DNA of 64,000 nucleotides, taken from contig JAJFZO010000028.1 in NCBI GenBank assembly GCA_021397835.1, positions 3,519,501-3,583,500 on the forward strand. Reading direction: 5' to 3'. The stretch comes from Moringa oleifera (taxonomy: Eukaryota > Streptophyta > Magnoliopsida > Brassicales > Moringaceae). A program made the translations under genes and the position numbers. Shown one piece after another: positions 45,885 to 58,560 of the stretch (position 1 is its first letter; each line of letters opens with the position of its first letter). Under the pieces are notes generated by a model. It did not search any database, had not been told where the DNA came from, and saw nothing but the letters and a program-made list of their open reading frames with translations.

Positions 45885-47130
45885 AAAATTAAGTATTGAT
45901 AGGTAGCACCTTGCATTTGTGAATCCATCGATTTGACTAAAATTTTAGCTTTTGATCGATATTTTCCTTTGGGGATGATCTAGTTTCCCAAGATAGATTC
46001 AAGTTGTTTAGAGGCATTAAGATCAATAGGAATAGACAATACTGTAATAGCTTTAGGAAGTGTACTTACATATGTCTTCAAAAGACTAACATGGAAAAAA
46101 AAAAACATGTACCTTAGCCCTATCACGAAGTTTTAATTGGTAAAAAACCAACCCAACTTACTGCAAAACATGGCAAGGACCAAAATATGGTCCAGATATT
46201 CTTAGAGGTCCTACTTACCATGGAATTTTGCTTGTAAGTCTTCAAGTGAAGCAAAACATACCCACCAATATTGAAAATGATTTCACTCCTTTTATCTGCT
46301 TGAGTTTTCATCGAATTTTGTGCCATTACCAAGTTATAGTGTAGTTCTTTCAAGATGGTTGTGCGACTTTTTAATAATTTATCAACATCATGTACCTTTA
46401 TGGTTCCCAAAATACAAGCTAGTAAGGAAGGTGAGAGTATACGACATTTGAAAGGGACTATTTGGTCGAAAAATGAACTGACTTATTATAACTATATTAT
46501 GCCCAGGAAAGCCAATCAATCCATTTTTCAGGCCAATAAAAAGTGAAGCACCACGATACTATTCAAAGATTCGATTTAAGAATTTTGTCTATCTGTCCAT
46601 TTGTGAGTGATAACTTGAACTAATTTTAAGGGAAGTGTCATGGAATTGAAAGAGAGTCTTCCAAAAAGTAATGGGAAAATCTTGATCACGATCACTTACT
46701 ACTGAGGTTGATATTCCATGAAGCTGCACCACATGATCTATGAAGACCTTGGCCACTGTTTATGCCATGTAGAGGTGTTTGAGTATAGCAAAATGGTAGT
46801 ATTTTGACAATTGGTATACCACCATCATAATAGAATTATAACCATGCATGGAAGTTTAGGTAACCCTTCCATAAAATCCATGGATATATCACTCTAGATA
46901 CATATGTTCTGAGATAGGTTTGAAAGAGACCTCCCGGTTTTATGTTTTCATATTTACAATATTGGCAAATATGACCCTCTTTGATGTAAGTCTTGACTGC
47001 CACACGCATACTTGCCCAGAAGAAGTCAAGCAGCAATCAGTTGAGAGTCCGTTCATATTCGAAATGTCCTCGATTGATGTAACGTAATTTTTCACTAACA
47101 ATAAAGAAATTAGTGTAGAATTAGGACTCA
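45885..47130 (-). pseudogene. Chromovirus integrase with chromodomain
   Basis: Right to left: a zinc-binding piece at 46900-47130 (EGHICQYCKYENIKPGGLFQ); GYLNFHAWL-type core residues; a C-terminal piece open at 46123-46410 with LLKSRTTILKELHYNLVMAQ, MKTQADKRSE and GGYVLLHLKTY; then FHVSLLKTYV-like; and a chromodomain remnant at about 45890-46020 (ESILGN, G at the turn, KILVKSMD). The order is that of plant chromoviruses (Tekay/Reina/CRM group), whose chromodomain guides insertion to chromatin. Stops are present throughout. Confidence 0.75.
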
Positions 47131-47199
47131 AACAAATCCTTTTCTTTCTAAGTCACATGCCATATCTTAACAGATAAGACTCAGTAAAAAAAAATTTTG

Positions 47200-48220
47200 A
47201 TCGAGGTGAATAACAAGGATCACGTTGTACTTTCCTTTATAGTATTGCCCACCAATCAAGAGTTGGTAAGGTCACTGCATTTTAGTGGAATTCTATGTTT
47301 CTTGATAAAGCGTCTGCCCCTTAATTTTCTTTCTCTTTGGCATTACATAACATAAGCATAACCTAATAGTTTCGGTAGCCAATGTGCCTATGCATAGGCT
47401 TGTTCTAACAATGAATGCTCTCTTTAATAGATAAGGACTCCACTTTCTAATTGCTTTCATAATAATGATCATTTCTTTCTCAGAGATGGATAAGGATAAA
47501 TAAGACTACTGGAATGCTTCACTAAAAATGCTACTGGTCGATCTTGTTAGATTAGGAATGAACCTATTCCTTGATTACAAGCATCACTTTCCAGATAATA
47601 GATTGAAAAAAATTTGATAGTTGTAGCACAAGAGGGAAGATTAACACTTCTTTCAATTTTTTAAAGGTCCTTGCAGCTTTTTCTGACTAGTGAAATTCAG
47701 ATTTAAAGACAAGACGTGTAGATGAGGTCGTTATTCCTCTAAACCCACTTGTAAACTTTCGATAGTATCCAATGAGTCCTATAACCCATACACCTCGGGT
47801 CGACGTGAACTAATTTTGAGCTACTTATATCTTGGTAGAGTCTACACAAAACCTCCAAATTTTGTCCCTTTTTTTCAACCAATAATACAGGATATGAGAA
47901 TGGACTATTACTATGACACATTAATTATTCCTGCAAAAATTCTTGAACCATACATTTAATTTCAAATTTTTGATAGTAACATTACTTGCAAGGTCTCACA
48001 TATATAGGTTGATTATTCGATGTAAAGTGATGCAATGGTCGTGTGGATGTTGAGGTGGCAAGCCTTTTGGTTTGACAAAGACCCCTTGGAAATCATTGAA
48101 AAGCTTCCTCAAGCAAGGTGAAAGTGCATCACTCGGTTGCTTTGATTCGCTGCAAGCTAATACTTGGAAACACAAATTCCATCCTATTCAAATGTTGCAA
48201 TTCCTTGTCTATAATTCCTT
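47200..48220 (-). pseudogene. Chromovirus RT and RNase H remnants
   Basis: The most readable piece is at 47739-47921 (CHSNSPFSYPVLLVEKKGQN), matching the PFSSPVLLVKKKD block of RT fingers. Further left the RNase H part is scrambled by stops. The catalytic RT motif is not readable with confidence. Confidence 0.6.
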
Positions 48221-49439
48221 CTAGCTAGAGTCATGGTCAGCTGTTTCTGGTCCATTTGTATCGATGCGAAAGTTTCCAACTGTTGTATACCTAACACTAC
48301 TTGACATGCCATCACTAAAAACATCCAAAAATTTACCTTCACTAGAAACACCTAAAAATTGACCTTCACTAGATACTTTTAAATTAACAAGGCAATTCTC
48401 ACACATTTTCTTGAACGTTCCACTTTTTTTTGATTTGCCACAACTATGTCAAACAACATCCCCCTATAACACTGGAAGTCTCAATCTTGTTACTACTGCC
48501 TGGTCTACGAAGTTATGGCTACTTTGGCCATGCATTAAGAGAGCAGTGTCTCAGTTAAGAAGGTTATTAGTAATCTATAGAGATTGAGGGTGCATTGCAC
48601 TTATCATGGTAAGCAAAGATATTTCTGGCTAGGGTTCAAGTGCAAGCTTCTGTTCTTCACCTGAGTTTTGGGCATCCTTCTTAGGAGACACAAAATCCTC
48701 AATCATAAAAAGCTGAAGACGTTGGTATCTATGTCTAGGGGCATAGTTTTCATTGCAATAAAGCATAAACCATTTAATCTTCATTCTTGGCCTTCTTAGT
48801 TGGTCAATCTCTTTGGGTTGGCATATCAGGAGTTATGGCATTAATGGTAAGTGGAGGACCTAAATTTTCAATAGTGGGATCAAGTATAGCCTTTGGCCAG
48901 GAGCTAGCAACTAGTGCGCGTGATGGATATGAGTTCTTCCAGAGCGGAGTTAAGTTCCTCTAAAAGCTGTGTGACTCCAATGGCATCTGTTAAAGATCAA
49001 AGTTGTTTGTCTTTTACATCTAAAATTATGTCATTATTTAATCTGCTTACGATAAACCATTAGATAAGTTTCTAGAAGGTTCTCTATTTTTAAGATAACT
49101 TCTCAAATTTCATCTAATGGTCAGCCATAATCGTAATTATTATAATTATCTAAGAGCCACAGAGGGGTTTTCATAGTTCGTTGGCCAAAGCAGTGTAGGA
49201 CTATTTTGGTGAATTCTTTGATGGTCAGTGGCATTCTTAAATTTCATATACCAATGATACCATTGAAAGGCCAAATTGATTGACTTCATGTTCCGTCACC
49301 ATGGAAGCTTAGCTTGCATGTAGGGATTACAAGTCTATGAGGATGATTTGCAAGTTTGCATCATGTTGACCTAACTTCTCCTAAACTTCATCATGACACT
49401 TAGTATTGATCTTCACTCGAGTCGTCATGGATCAACATT
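48221..49439 (-). pseudogene. Chromovirus gag and protease region
   Basis: It lies between the primer-binding site and RT, so it should hold Gag and protease. A Ser/Gly stretch with internal duplication (VSSEGQFLGVSSEGKFLDVF) is open at 48221-48406. A possible Gag start (CCATGACGACTCGAG on the minus strand) lies near 49429. Assignment rests mainly on position. Confidence 0.45.
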
Positions 49440-49452
49440 TTTTTATACCAAT
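49440..49452 (-). other. Primer-binding site of chromovirus
   Basis: The minus strand reads ATTGGTATAAAAA beside the TAACA end of the LTR, like the initiator-Met type ATTGGTATCAGAGC. Confidence 0.65.
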
Positions 49453-49990
49453 TGTTACCCGATAAGGTAGTTTAAGCTAGAAAAGAAAAGATATGAATCC
49501 TAAAGAAGGATTGGAAATTATGCACTTCATTCAAAACAATCCTTGTATATGTGTTAAAGGTTATAGCTACATTCAGTACCAAACTTTTTAAGGATTAATG
49601 GATAACAATCCATACTCGATGATTACAGAAAGTAAAAGATAAAAATAAATAGGAGAGACATGGCTGTTGTACGATAACAATAACAAAAGGACATAGTTGT
49701 TGCATGTTCTTGACCCAGTCTGTCCATTCCATGCGAAATCATGCAAAACTTCCATGCACTCCATGTAATGCAAAGCTTCCATGCATGCACTCTATGCAAG
49801 ACTGCGATATGATCAAATAACTAACTTGTAGCATCCATGATGTTAGGCCATTAAAAAGTACCTACTACATGCATGACTTCTCAAGAGAGGAAATGCTACA
49901 TGAGTCAGAGGAAAGGAGGAGAGACATGAAAAGACAATGAAAGAGAGAGAGAGAGTAATATTATCTTTGTTGGCAATTTCGAAATCTCAT
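49453..49990 (-). repeat. Chromovirus LTR (5' LTR of minus-strand element)
   Basis: The left border is TGTTACCCGATAAGG beside the primer-binding site. It resembles the fragment at 8440-8700. The right border is not certain; a (GA)n run and a direct repeat lie near 49940-49990. Confidence 0.55.
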
Positions 49991-50545
49991 TCTCTTCTCT
50001 TGGAAAGTGTGCTTTATGTTTGTTTCTGATTGCAAGTTAATGGCAGGCCTTTCTTTCTTTCTTTCTTTTTTTTTTTTTTAGGCTTCTATTATCTAAGCTC
50101 AAACCAAGCTCAAGTTTACTAGTTCTCCACAAATTCTCAAACCCCCTCTCTCTCTTGCTTTGTTTGAGGGTTGGGTATTATGGCTTGCTTCCGAGAGAGC
50201 AATCTCAACATGTTCTATGTAAATATTTGCTATTGAGCTATATCCTATTTGTTATAGATATGCCAAATCAAATAGCTTTGCTCCTTTCTTTTCAATATAT
50301 CGGTTGCTCTCCTATACAGATAAAAGCAAATACATACTTGACAATTAATTTAGTTGATATTTGTAATATACATGTGCATCAGTGAAGTTTAAGTTCAAAT
50401 AGCTTGCATATAGCATCCATGATATTAGGCCATTAAATACCTGCTACATCCATGGCTTCTTAAGAGAAAAGATAATGCATTATTAATGGGATAGTAGAGA
50501 GAGAGACACAAAGAGACAAAGAGAGAGCAATATTAATTTTGCTTA
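49828..50545. repeat. Pair of about 140-bp direct repeats
   Basis: 49828-49975 and 50409-50545 share GTAGCATCCATGATRTTAGGCCATTAAA, CCTRCTACATSCATGRCTTCT and GAGAGAGNAATATTA. They are about 580 bp apart and read in the same direction. They may be subrepeats of the chromovirus LTR or the edges of a small insertion. Confidence 0.7.
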
Positions 50546-53449
50546 CCCTTTCACTACTTAGTAAATTTGTTGGCCCTTAAAAAAAAATAGTTTGATGCCC
50601 AAAAAAAAATCCATTAGAGGAGGTATAATCAATTAACAAGCAAATGTCTTCAGAATTTTAAACTTTATTAATCAATTATCCCATGTTATGATAAAATTAA
50701 ATATGAAACAAAAGGATGACTTGTAGAAAAATAGAAAAATATAGAAAGTGGTAAATTAAAGATATATATTTTTTTTTTGTTCAGTAGCTAGCCTCACAGA
50801 AAATTATAGAAAATAAAACAGTTTTCAAGACTAAGACATATAAATCCTAATTAAAATTAACAACATTCATTTTTCAAAAGAAAATGAAAAGTGATTTCCA
50901 CAAAAATATTTGATTACCTAAGATTAATCTAAAATAAATAAATATTTTTTATGCTAACTGAGTTTTTAAAGAAAAACCATTAATTAATGTCATAATTATT
51001 GTACAATAGTTGTTTTACTTCACGACATAAATTAACTTAATATTTATATTGTGGGCATTTTCAAACGAGCTTACTAAAAGATTTGGATATGCAAGAGGTC
51101 CTAAACACTTGACCAGAGAGGATAAAACTTCATTCTTATTGTCTTCATCAAATCTTCTTACATTTATAAAATCATATATATATATATAATTAATTAAAAA
51201 TATAAATAACATTTTTTATTATTTTACAATAAAAAATATAAAAATAACACTATTTAAAAGAAAATGTATTTGAAAATGCAAAAATATGCAAAAGTGCTGC
51301 AACTTTGCTTGTTTGCACTTGCTTTGCTTGAAGACATGGATGGACTACATATGTTTATTGTCCTTTCTTCTGCCACACATCAAATCCTTCAAAAATCTAC
51401 TTAAAGCAGTTCTATATCTGGACATATGACTTACAAATGTCCACACTTGCACACACAAGCAAACTCAGAAACAAATTTGCCAACCTATAGCTTGAGGGAC
51501 TCTCTTTAAATGATTTTCATTAGTTTTAAGATTTGGATGCCTGTTCAAAGTTTCAAATGCTAACTTTTAGAATTACTTGTATATATGTATCAAGAATAAT
51601 AAATTTCAATATTAATGGGTAAAATTATGGATGAATCACAATTTCCAAGGTAATTGTTCATGTAAGGCTAAAAGGCAAAGTAGTTGGATCTAGAGATTAA
51701 TTAATCGCTAAATTCTCCAATGCAAAATGAGTGTCTTGAAAAGATAAGAGCTCATCTTGACCTTTACTTATTTGATTGCTTTAGCCTTCTCCTTTAATCA
51801 ACAAACTCAGACCTCTATGAAAGGCCTTTAATCAAATTTATCACTAACTTAATTATCAAAATTATAATTATCTTTAAGAGATTGATCTCAGAATATATCA
51901 AAAAAATGTAGTTTTTCAAGGAACTTAAAAATTGGATAAAAATGAATGCAAACAACTAACCCTAATGGAAAAAGTTAAAATTCCCAAAGCAATTAAACTG
52001 TTTATGTAACTTAATAGGACATACCTCGAGAAATTAAGAAACCTACAAGTGAAGCCATTCAATTGTAGATAACCATGAACTACAAAATAAGAAAAATGCT
52101 AATAGTACTAGTGAAGGAGGAAAATCAAGAGCATGGTTTCATATAATTATTCATCTAAGGTGGAAAATCAATAGTATAGTTCATTTAATTTAATTACTTC
52201 TCATGAATTTCTTTCGCTACCTATATCTTTTAAGTTAATTTGTTATCGTATACAAAGTGATGAATGCAAAGATACATCAACATATTTGAATTTCTTTGCA
52301 TTTAATGTTTTCTCATAAACTTAATTGATAAGTAAAAAACTAAAGGCAAGAGTTAAGATTAATGCCCTATAGACTTTTCCATTTCAATATCCAACTATGA
52401 ATAAAGGATGGAAGACGAATTAATGCCCTTTAGGAAAAATAAATTAATATTCTATTGCTCTCATTTAGCTTGGAAAGTAATTGCCCCCCCCCCCCTACCT
52501 ATTTTAGAGTAATCTTGTCAAAGTATACTTAGGAACTATGAAACTAATTAGTTTGTAACTAAATAATTTTAATTTCCTATCCTTTTTCATTTTCTCTTTG
52601 TTTGGATATATAATAAGCTATAGAAACATAAAGAAAATGGGTATTGTCTGTGATTACAATGAAGGGATGCTTATTTACATTTATCATAAATTACCCCACC
52701 ACTATAAAAGCAGTGATTATAGCAATAATAAGTAAGTTTATGTTGATAAAATCAAAAAGACTCTTTAATGCTTGAAAAATTTGTGAAAGGCCTACACCAT
52801 TATGATCGGGACAATAACGTCAACTTCCAAAGACAAGACTGAAATTTTTTTTTTTTCTTAAAGCATTGTTCTTCATTGAACTCTCATTTACTAGAGGTTT
52901 GTCTTTAAATTAATAAAGTATAATCATAAGTAAAAGGCTATTTACATAATTATTTGTAAATTAAAGAGAAAGAAGATAGATATTTTTCCACCACAAATAA
53001 GTTTCAAGCTACTGATTGCAAAATAATGATATAATTCTTAAGTTAAGATAGTTAAAGAAGAAAACACAATAATCTATTTCAAATTTATCAGATTTACAAC
53101 ATAACATTAAAAAATCTCTTTACGAATATTTCTTATAGCTAGGAAGAATTACCACATAAGTTCATAAAGTATATCTTTAGTCAACTGGGGGAACTAATAT
53201 TCGCAGGCTCTTCTTCAAAGAGTTCAAAAAAACTTTCACATGTAAAACTTTCTGGTGTAGAGTTTCTCTAATAACTTGTTCCTTATTTGCAAAACTTTCA
53301 TTACTCACACTGGAAAATCCTTTTCAACTTTCATTTGCATTGACTTTCCTGCCATAAACCTAATAGTCCTACTATTTTAGCTGCTTTTTGAGTTCCTAGA
53401 GAATTCTTGTGCATTAACTTCAATATTACATGTAAAACCAGGAAGGAAA
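50546..53449. other. AT-rich intergenic sequence
   Basis: Nearly 3 kb with no recognisable gene or element. It includes A-rich runs and (TA)n near 51175-51188. I see only short chance frames. Confidence 0.4.
52485..52495. repeat. Poly(C) run
   Basis: A run of about 11 C in very AT-rich surroundings. It may be real or an assembly or sequencing artefact. Confidence 0.7.
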
Positions 53450-54866
53450 TAGTTTACATTGGAGTCAGGATTTTAGAGCTCGTAAAGTGTGGAGGTGAGA
53501 GGAACTTGATATTGTTTCTAGCTGCAAACACTTTCATTCCAAAAGAACTGAGAATTCTGGTCTTACAAGATTGGTTGTTTTGAAAGTTTGCACATGATTT
53601 CATCGGCTTTGATATTGTGACTTCTTTAGTTATCTTTTGGATAATAATATCTTCAATTGAAGCTTCCTTTAACACCTTTCATGTCCTTTTTCCAATGAGA
53701 AGATTCATGCTTTCAAGAATGCTGGTGATATTATACTCATTATGTCAAAATTGGTGATAGTATCGTATTCTTTGATGTTTATGGACCCAATATCATAAGC
53801 TCTCATTGCTTTTGATCCTATTATATGGTTTTTAACAACTGAAAGACCACTTATTCAAACTCTAAGACTTATTAAAGATTCCCAAGTGTATTTCTTTCAT
53901 ATCCTTCCTTCTATCAATCCTTGCTTGCCATTTCTAACAACTAAAGGTCTTGTTCCACCTTGCCATGAGAGAGAAGAAAAAGAAAAAATAAAGAAGGAAA
54001 TAGGGCAAAGCTATTGTTATTAGGGGACTAAACAATAGCTGCACAATCCCTTGGCAAAGCCTCTACTTTTTTTGAAAATTTTCATGTTTGAAGAGGTAAC
54101 TATTATTTTCATGAAGAAGTTGTCACTTATAATTACTTACTGTTTCTAAGTACAAATTCAAAACCACATTTCTCATCCACTCAAAGCAATGATTCAACAT
54201 TATTAATTGTAACTTATGAAAAGGATTGAGCATTGTACTTTTCTTTTTCACTTAATTGAAAAAGTTTGGGTATATACATAATTCAGATAGGTGCCAAGCA
54301 TATATGGACTTTAAATGATCCATTTTTAGTAAGAAACACACCTTTTAATAGCTAGAAAGTAATTCTTTTTTGTCATATGCTGCATTTCTTTCGATTCTTT
54401 CTCATAATCGTTTGTCTGTCAAAATATATATGAAGAGAACTTAATTAGTAGCAAAACATGTACATGAAAAGCACTCAATTGGTATTGTAAATTAATTAAT
54501 GAAATATCATCACTAGATATATGGCAGATAATAGAAGAAATTTTTATCCCTTACCAGCCTTAAATGCAAGAAGAATGTATAAGTAGTCTTGATGTGCCCT
54601 ATAACATGAGAGCAGCCAAGTCATAAGCCCTAGCTACTGACTCTTGGTCATTATATCTACCTGTAGGTCTAAGAAAAATTGTGAACCATTGGAAATTACT
54701 CTCTCCTAATAAATAACACATCTTTACTACTAAATAAATTCTGTAAAGAACATTTTTTACTAACCAGATACCTTTTAATGGAAACATAATAGTACTTAGA
54801 ACATCCATTTGAATTAGTAAATCTTCTCCTTCATATTTTTCGTGTGTTAAAGCCTCCAAAATCGAT
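53450..54866 (-). pseudogene. AP2-domain transcription factor pseudogene (ANT/PLETHORA type)
   Basis: Two AP2 domains are recognisable in the right order on the minus strand. R1: a decayed first exon at 54863-54772 ending AAAAG|GTATCTGG; a mini-exon AATTTATTTAG (54740-54730) at the place of the family's 9-bp VYL exon; then 54660-54555 with GRYNDQESVARAYDLAAL, ending CTG|GTAAGGG. R2: 53966-53879 with WQARIDRRKDMKEIHLGIF, then 53815-53740 with RAYDIGSI and TITNFDI. After R2 the DNA recalls the SILESxxLPIG and KRLKEA blocks typical of the euANT group. A tail at 53675-53454 stays open. Stops (TGG to TAG after AALML), frameshifts and shrunken introns show that it is dead. The family controls meristem and root growth; clade assignment is by memory. 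Confidence 0.75.
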
Positions 54867-55480
54867 TTTTACAAATATTCTCTACTAGTGATTTATTTCA
54901 TAATAGATTTTGTGGATCAATATATCAACATGATTCAAGATATTAACTAATTAAATAATGAATGTAGATGGAGAAAATATGCCCATCTGCATAAACTATG
55001 AGAAACCAAGGAAACAAAAGGAAGGAAACAAGAAATGGAAAAAAAAATAAAAACACAAATTAGAAATGATTATAAAATATTTGATAAATGATCATTAGAA
55101 GTAAATATTAGGAACCTATTTTTCTTAATTCTAAGCTATTTTTGGCTTTTTATTAGTGTTATCTCAGAAAATATCCTCATAAGGCTCCGTTTTCTTTTTT
55201 TTTTTTTGGTTCATTGAGGCTTGGTAAGGTTGCAATAGAAGACAATGTTTATTTTCATGATCCTATATATGTACATATAATTGTTGAAATAAGTAGATTC
55301 AAGCCTAGTAAGTCCCTAGTACATGAAGCTTCTATTGCCAAATTTATGTCTAAAGCCTTTTTTGGTGTGGCTTTTTGCTCACTTCACTGGTCTCATTTTC
55401 ATCACCATTTCCACTGTTATTCTGTCGACATCTACCGTCATAGCAACTTACAAGTACTTGTTAAGTAAGCGAAATTTTAG
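54867..55480 (-). other. Possible upstream part of the AP2 pseudogene
   Basis: On the minus strand near 55430-55340 a basic and acidic stretch (NNSGNGDENETSEVSKKPHQ) resembles the low-complexity N-terminal arm found before AP2 domains. It has no clear splice link to R1, so I leave it as a possibility. Confidence 0.25.
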
Positions 55481-56439
55481 TGTAAAATAAAAACATAAAT
55501 CAAGGCATTGATAGAATATATCCAACCTTGCTTTTCTTTTCTATTCTTGCTCCTTTGATGGCATTTCATTCATCCTTTTGTCAATGCTAAAAATATAACT
55601 TAGTTCTTGGAGTTCCAAAGTCATGTCCTCATGAAATCCTTCTATAGGTTATAGCAACATTATTGAAGAACAACCAACAATCTGTGATGTGTTATAGGAG
55701 GCTTGAGAAGTACTTTCACATGTTATTTGAGACTCTAAGAGATACTCACCAAGTGAAAGAGTGTTGAAAGCATGTTCACTTGAAGAGCATTGCTAAAAAC
55801 TTCATAACTCTCACGATACTCTACAGGAATATGAAAGTGATTCTCATAATTTCTCGATTGCATACTTACAAACAACGTATTAGCTTGAAAATGGAATGAA
55901 AATCTATAATTAGAAAAATTACACATCTACATAAAACTCAAGATGCACTTTAATGCAAAAATTTCCCCATATCACCAAATGGAGAATAAGTTCATTATAT
56001 CATTGTTATATTAATAAGATAACAAATACATATGTAAACATACATACATACAAGTACACGCTCTTTTCTTACTTCTTGATGGTATTAAAGAAAGATGCTT
56101 GATAATGTTTCACATCCTAGAGGAAAATGGGCACCCGACCGGAATGAACCTTATGATGTTAAAAAAGCTTTTTCAAATGGAGCTTTAATACTAGCAAAAA
56201 TGGATGGTTTTGTCTCCCAAGTCCTATGAATTTTGATACTGTCAAAAAAAAAAAAACTCCGTTTTGAAATACTTGAGACTAAAATTCGAAAAGGGACACT
56301 CTTCTTCTACTTCTCCAAAATCAAAATGGAAGTTTCCAATGAGAAAAAGAAATGACTATAGATCTTGTTCAACGAAGATTGGGTGAAAGTCAAGAATCAG
56401 AGGTATTCATTAGTTAAGAGAAAAACTAAACATTATGCA
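55481..56439. other. No gene seen
   Basis: AT-rich sequence with short frames only. No repeats or domains were noticed. Confidence 0.35.
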
Positions 56440-56640
56440 TCTTGTCTTGTATAACATTTTGTGAGCAAAATTATCAAGTAGTTCTTATCATTCAATTTTT
56501 CTCCTTTTCTTTTCCCAGAGAGAAGAATGTACACATTTTTGAATAAAGTTGTCAAGTAGTTTTTGCACTTGAGGCTTCTCCCCTTATTTTCTTGAAGAAA
56601 GGAATATATAAATTTGTTTTTTTTCCATACCATAATCATT
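56440..56640. repeat. About 100-bp tandem repeat, two copies
   Basis: The phrase ACATTTTGTGAGCAAAATTATCAAGTAGTTCTT returns as ACATTTTTGAATAAAGTTGTCAAGTAGTTTTT about 85 bp later, each followed by CTTCTCC or TTTCTCC and a GAGAAGAA/GAAGAAAG segment. Confidence 0.6.
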
Positions 56641-57039
56641 TAAAAAAAATTTTGTTTAAACCAAATCTTAAAAGAGTAAACTAGCATTTCCTTGTAAAAC
56701 ACCTAGGTAAATTGTAAAATACAAAGGAAAAGGTGTTTCAAGATCGTGAGTGATAAAATTTAAAGACGTGAATGAGAAAAGCCCATTTGTAAATGATACT
56801 TTGGTTGTTTCAATGATGTTCAAGCAGTAAGGACAAACTTGCACCTTAAGAACATGAAGGTGATCAGACTGCAACACTTTGCTAAAAGAATCCCAATTTT
56901 ACATTGACTTCTGAGAGGTGATCCTCAAATCGATGACATATTGGTGGCATAATAATAAACATAACAAAAGGTCGATATAGAATAATCTTGATGACATGGC
57001 ATTAATGATACCCGATGAGGTATGATTAACCTGCTCACA

Positions 57040-58560
57040 TGTACATCATTTCCTTCCCAATGTGGTAAACTTCGATCTCACATGAGATCAAGTATATCAT
57101 CCCTAATCTGGAGGATTTCGATCTCATATTAGGTTACACTTATTATAATTCTCAATTAGGACTTCGATCTCATATCAAGTTACAAGTATAACGTAATTTT
57201 CAATGTGATTGCCTCAGATCTCACATTGAGCTACATAATCCTAGTTGTGATTGACTTTAGTTTCATATTAAATTCCATTTTTAATCTTATAAGAGGTGGT
57301 TAAATTTGTTCTTACATCGATCTCCTTTACTAAATATCATCAATCTAGCTCTCACATCAAAAATAATTTGATCTTAATATGGCTAACTCAGTTTTCACAT
57401 TAGGTTAATCTAACTCTAGATGTGATTGATTCAGCTCTCAAATCAAAAATAACTTGATCTGAATGTAACCAACTTAGTTCCCATATTAGATCAATCTAAC
57501 TCTAGGTACGATTGACTTTGTTCTCACATTGATTTCCTTTACTAGATGTCATGGATTCAGCTTTCGTATAAAAAAAATTTAATCTAAATGTGACCGACTT
57601 AGTTCTCACATTAGATCAATCGAACTCTAGATGCAATCAATTCGGCTTTCACATCAAAAATAACTTGATCCTAATGTGACCGACTCAATTCTCACATTAG
57701 ATCAATCTAACTCTAGATGTGATTGACTTTATTCTCAAATTGATTTTCTTTACTAGATGTGATTGATTCAGCTCTCACACTAAAAATGAGTTGATCTTAA
57801 TGCGACTGACTCAATTCTTACAATATATCAATCTAACTCCAAATGTGATCGATTTAGCTTACACATCAAAAATAATTTGATCTTAATGTAATCGAGTCAG
57901 TTCTCATTTTAAATTAAACTAACTCTAGATATAATCATTTTAGTTCTTACATCAAAAATAATTTGATCCTAATATGACTAACTCAGTTCTCACATTAGAT
58001 CAATTTAACTCTAGATGTGATCAACTCAACACTCACGTCAAAAAATATTTATCCTAATGTGATTGATTCAGTTCTCAGATTATATTAATATAACTTCAAA
58101 TGTGATTGATTTTGTTCTCACATCGATTTTCTTTATTAAATCTGATCGATTCAACTCTCATTTTAAAAAATTATTTAATCCTAATGTGACTGACTTAGTT
58201 CTTGCATTAAATCAACCTAATTTTCATTGTGATTGATTTTGATCTCACATTTACTAATTTAATTCTATTGTGATTAGTTGTGGTCTTACATCCAGAAAAG
58301 CTTAACTCTCAATATGATTGATTCTGATCTCATATTTGGTTCTAGATATAATCTACATCCTATGTTTCTAACTTTAATCTCAATTTCAGGTTTCTAGTGT
58401 AATTTTAATTCAACCCCAACGTCACATTGAGTTCTAGATGTAGTCATCACATCGGGCTTTAGGTGTGCAATCGATCAAAGATTCGAGGAGCAAGCTTTAC
58501 CTTCGATGTGATTGATCTCAATCTCACATTAGGCTTCAGATGTACAACTATCAAAAAAGG
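57040..58560. repeat. 43/86-bp satellite array 1
   Basis: Two related 43-bp monomers alternate: ATGTGATTGANTCAGYTCTC-ACATCAAAAATAACTTGATCCTA and ATGTGACYGACTCAGTTCTC-ACATTAGATCAATCTAACTCTAG (each broken here by a dash). They form an 86-bp dimer repeated about ten or more times, best between 57340 and 58240. The edges are more degenerate. The shared core is TGATTGACTC..TTCTCACAT. It lies in what appears to be the U3 of a plus-strand LTR, upstream of the TATA box at 58704. Confidence 0.85.

Larger units (their letters stand above)
45885..49452 (-). mobile_element. Chromovirus (Ty3/gypsy) internal region, 3' truncated
   Basis: Minus-strand gag-pol relics run from the primer-binding site at 49440 to a chromodomain near 45900, where the element ends abruptly inside the aORF1 flank. 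There is no 3' LTR in place. The left joint is near 45900: left of it the sequence still matches the spacer after aORF1 copy D (ACAAAATTAAGTAT against ATAAAATTACGTAT). The element is a later insertion or was joined there by deletion. Confidence 0.7.

Noticed and set aside
50155..50385. 76-codon plus-strand frame
   Set aside because: Hydrophobic AT-rich frame between two direct repeats, with no domain or splice context.
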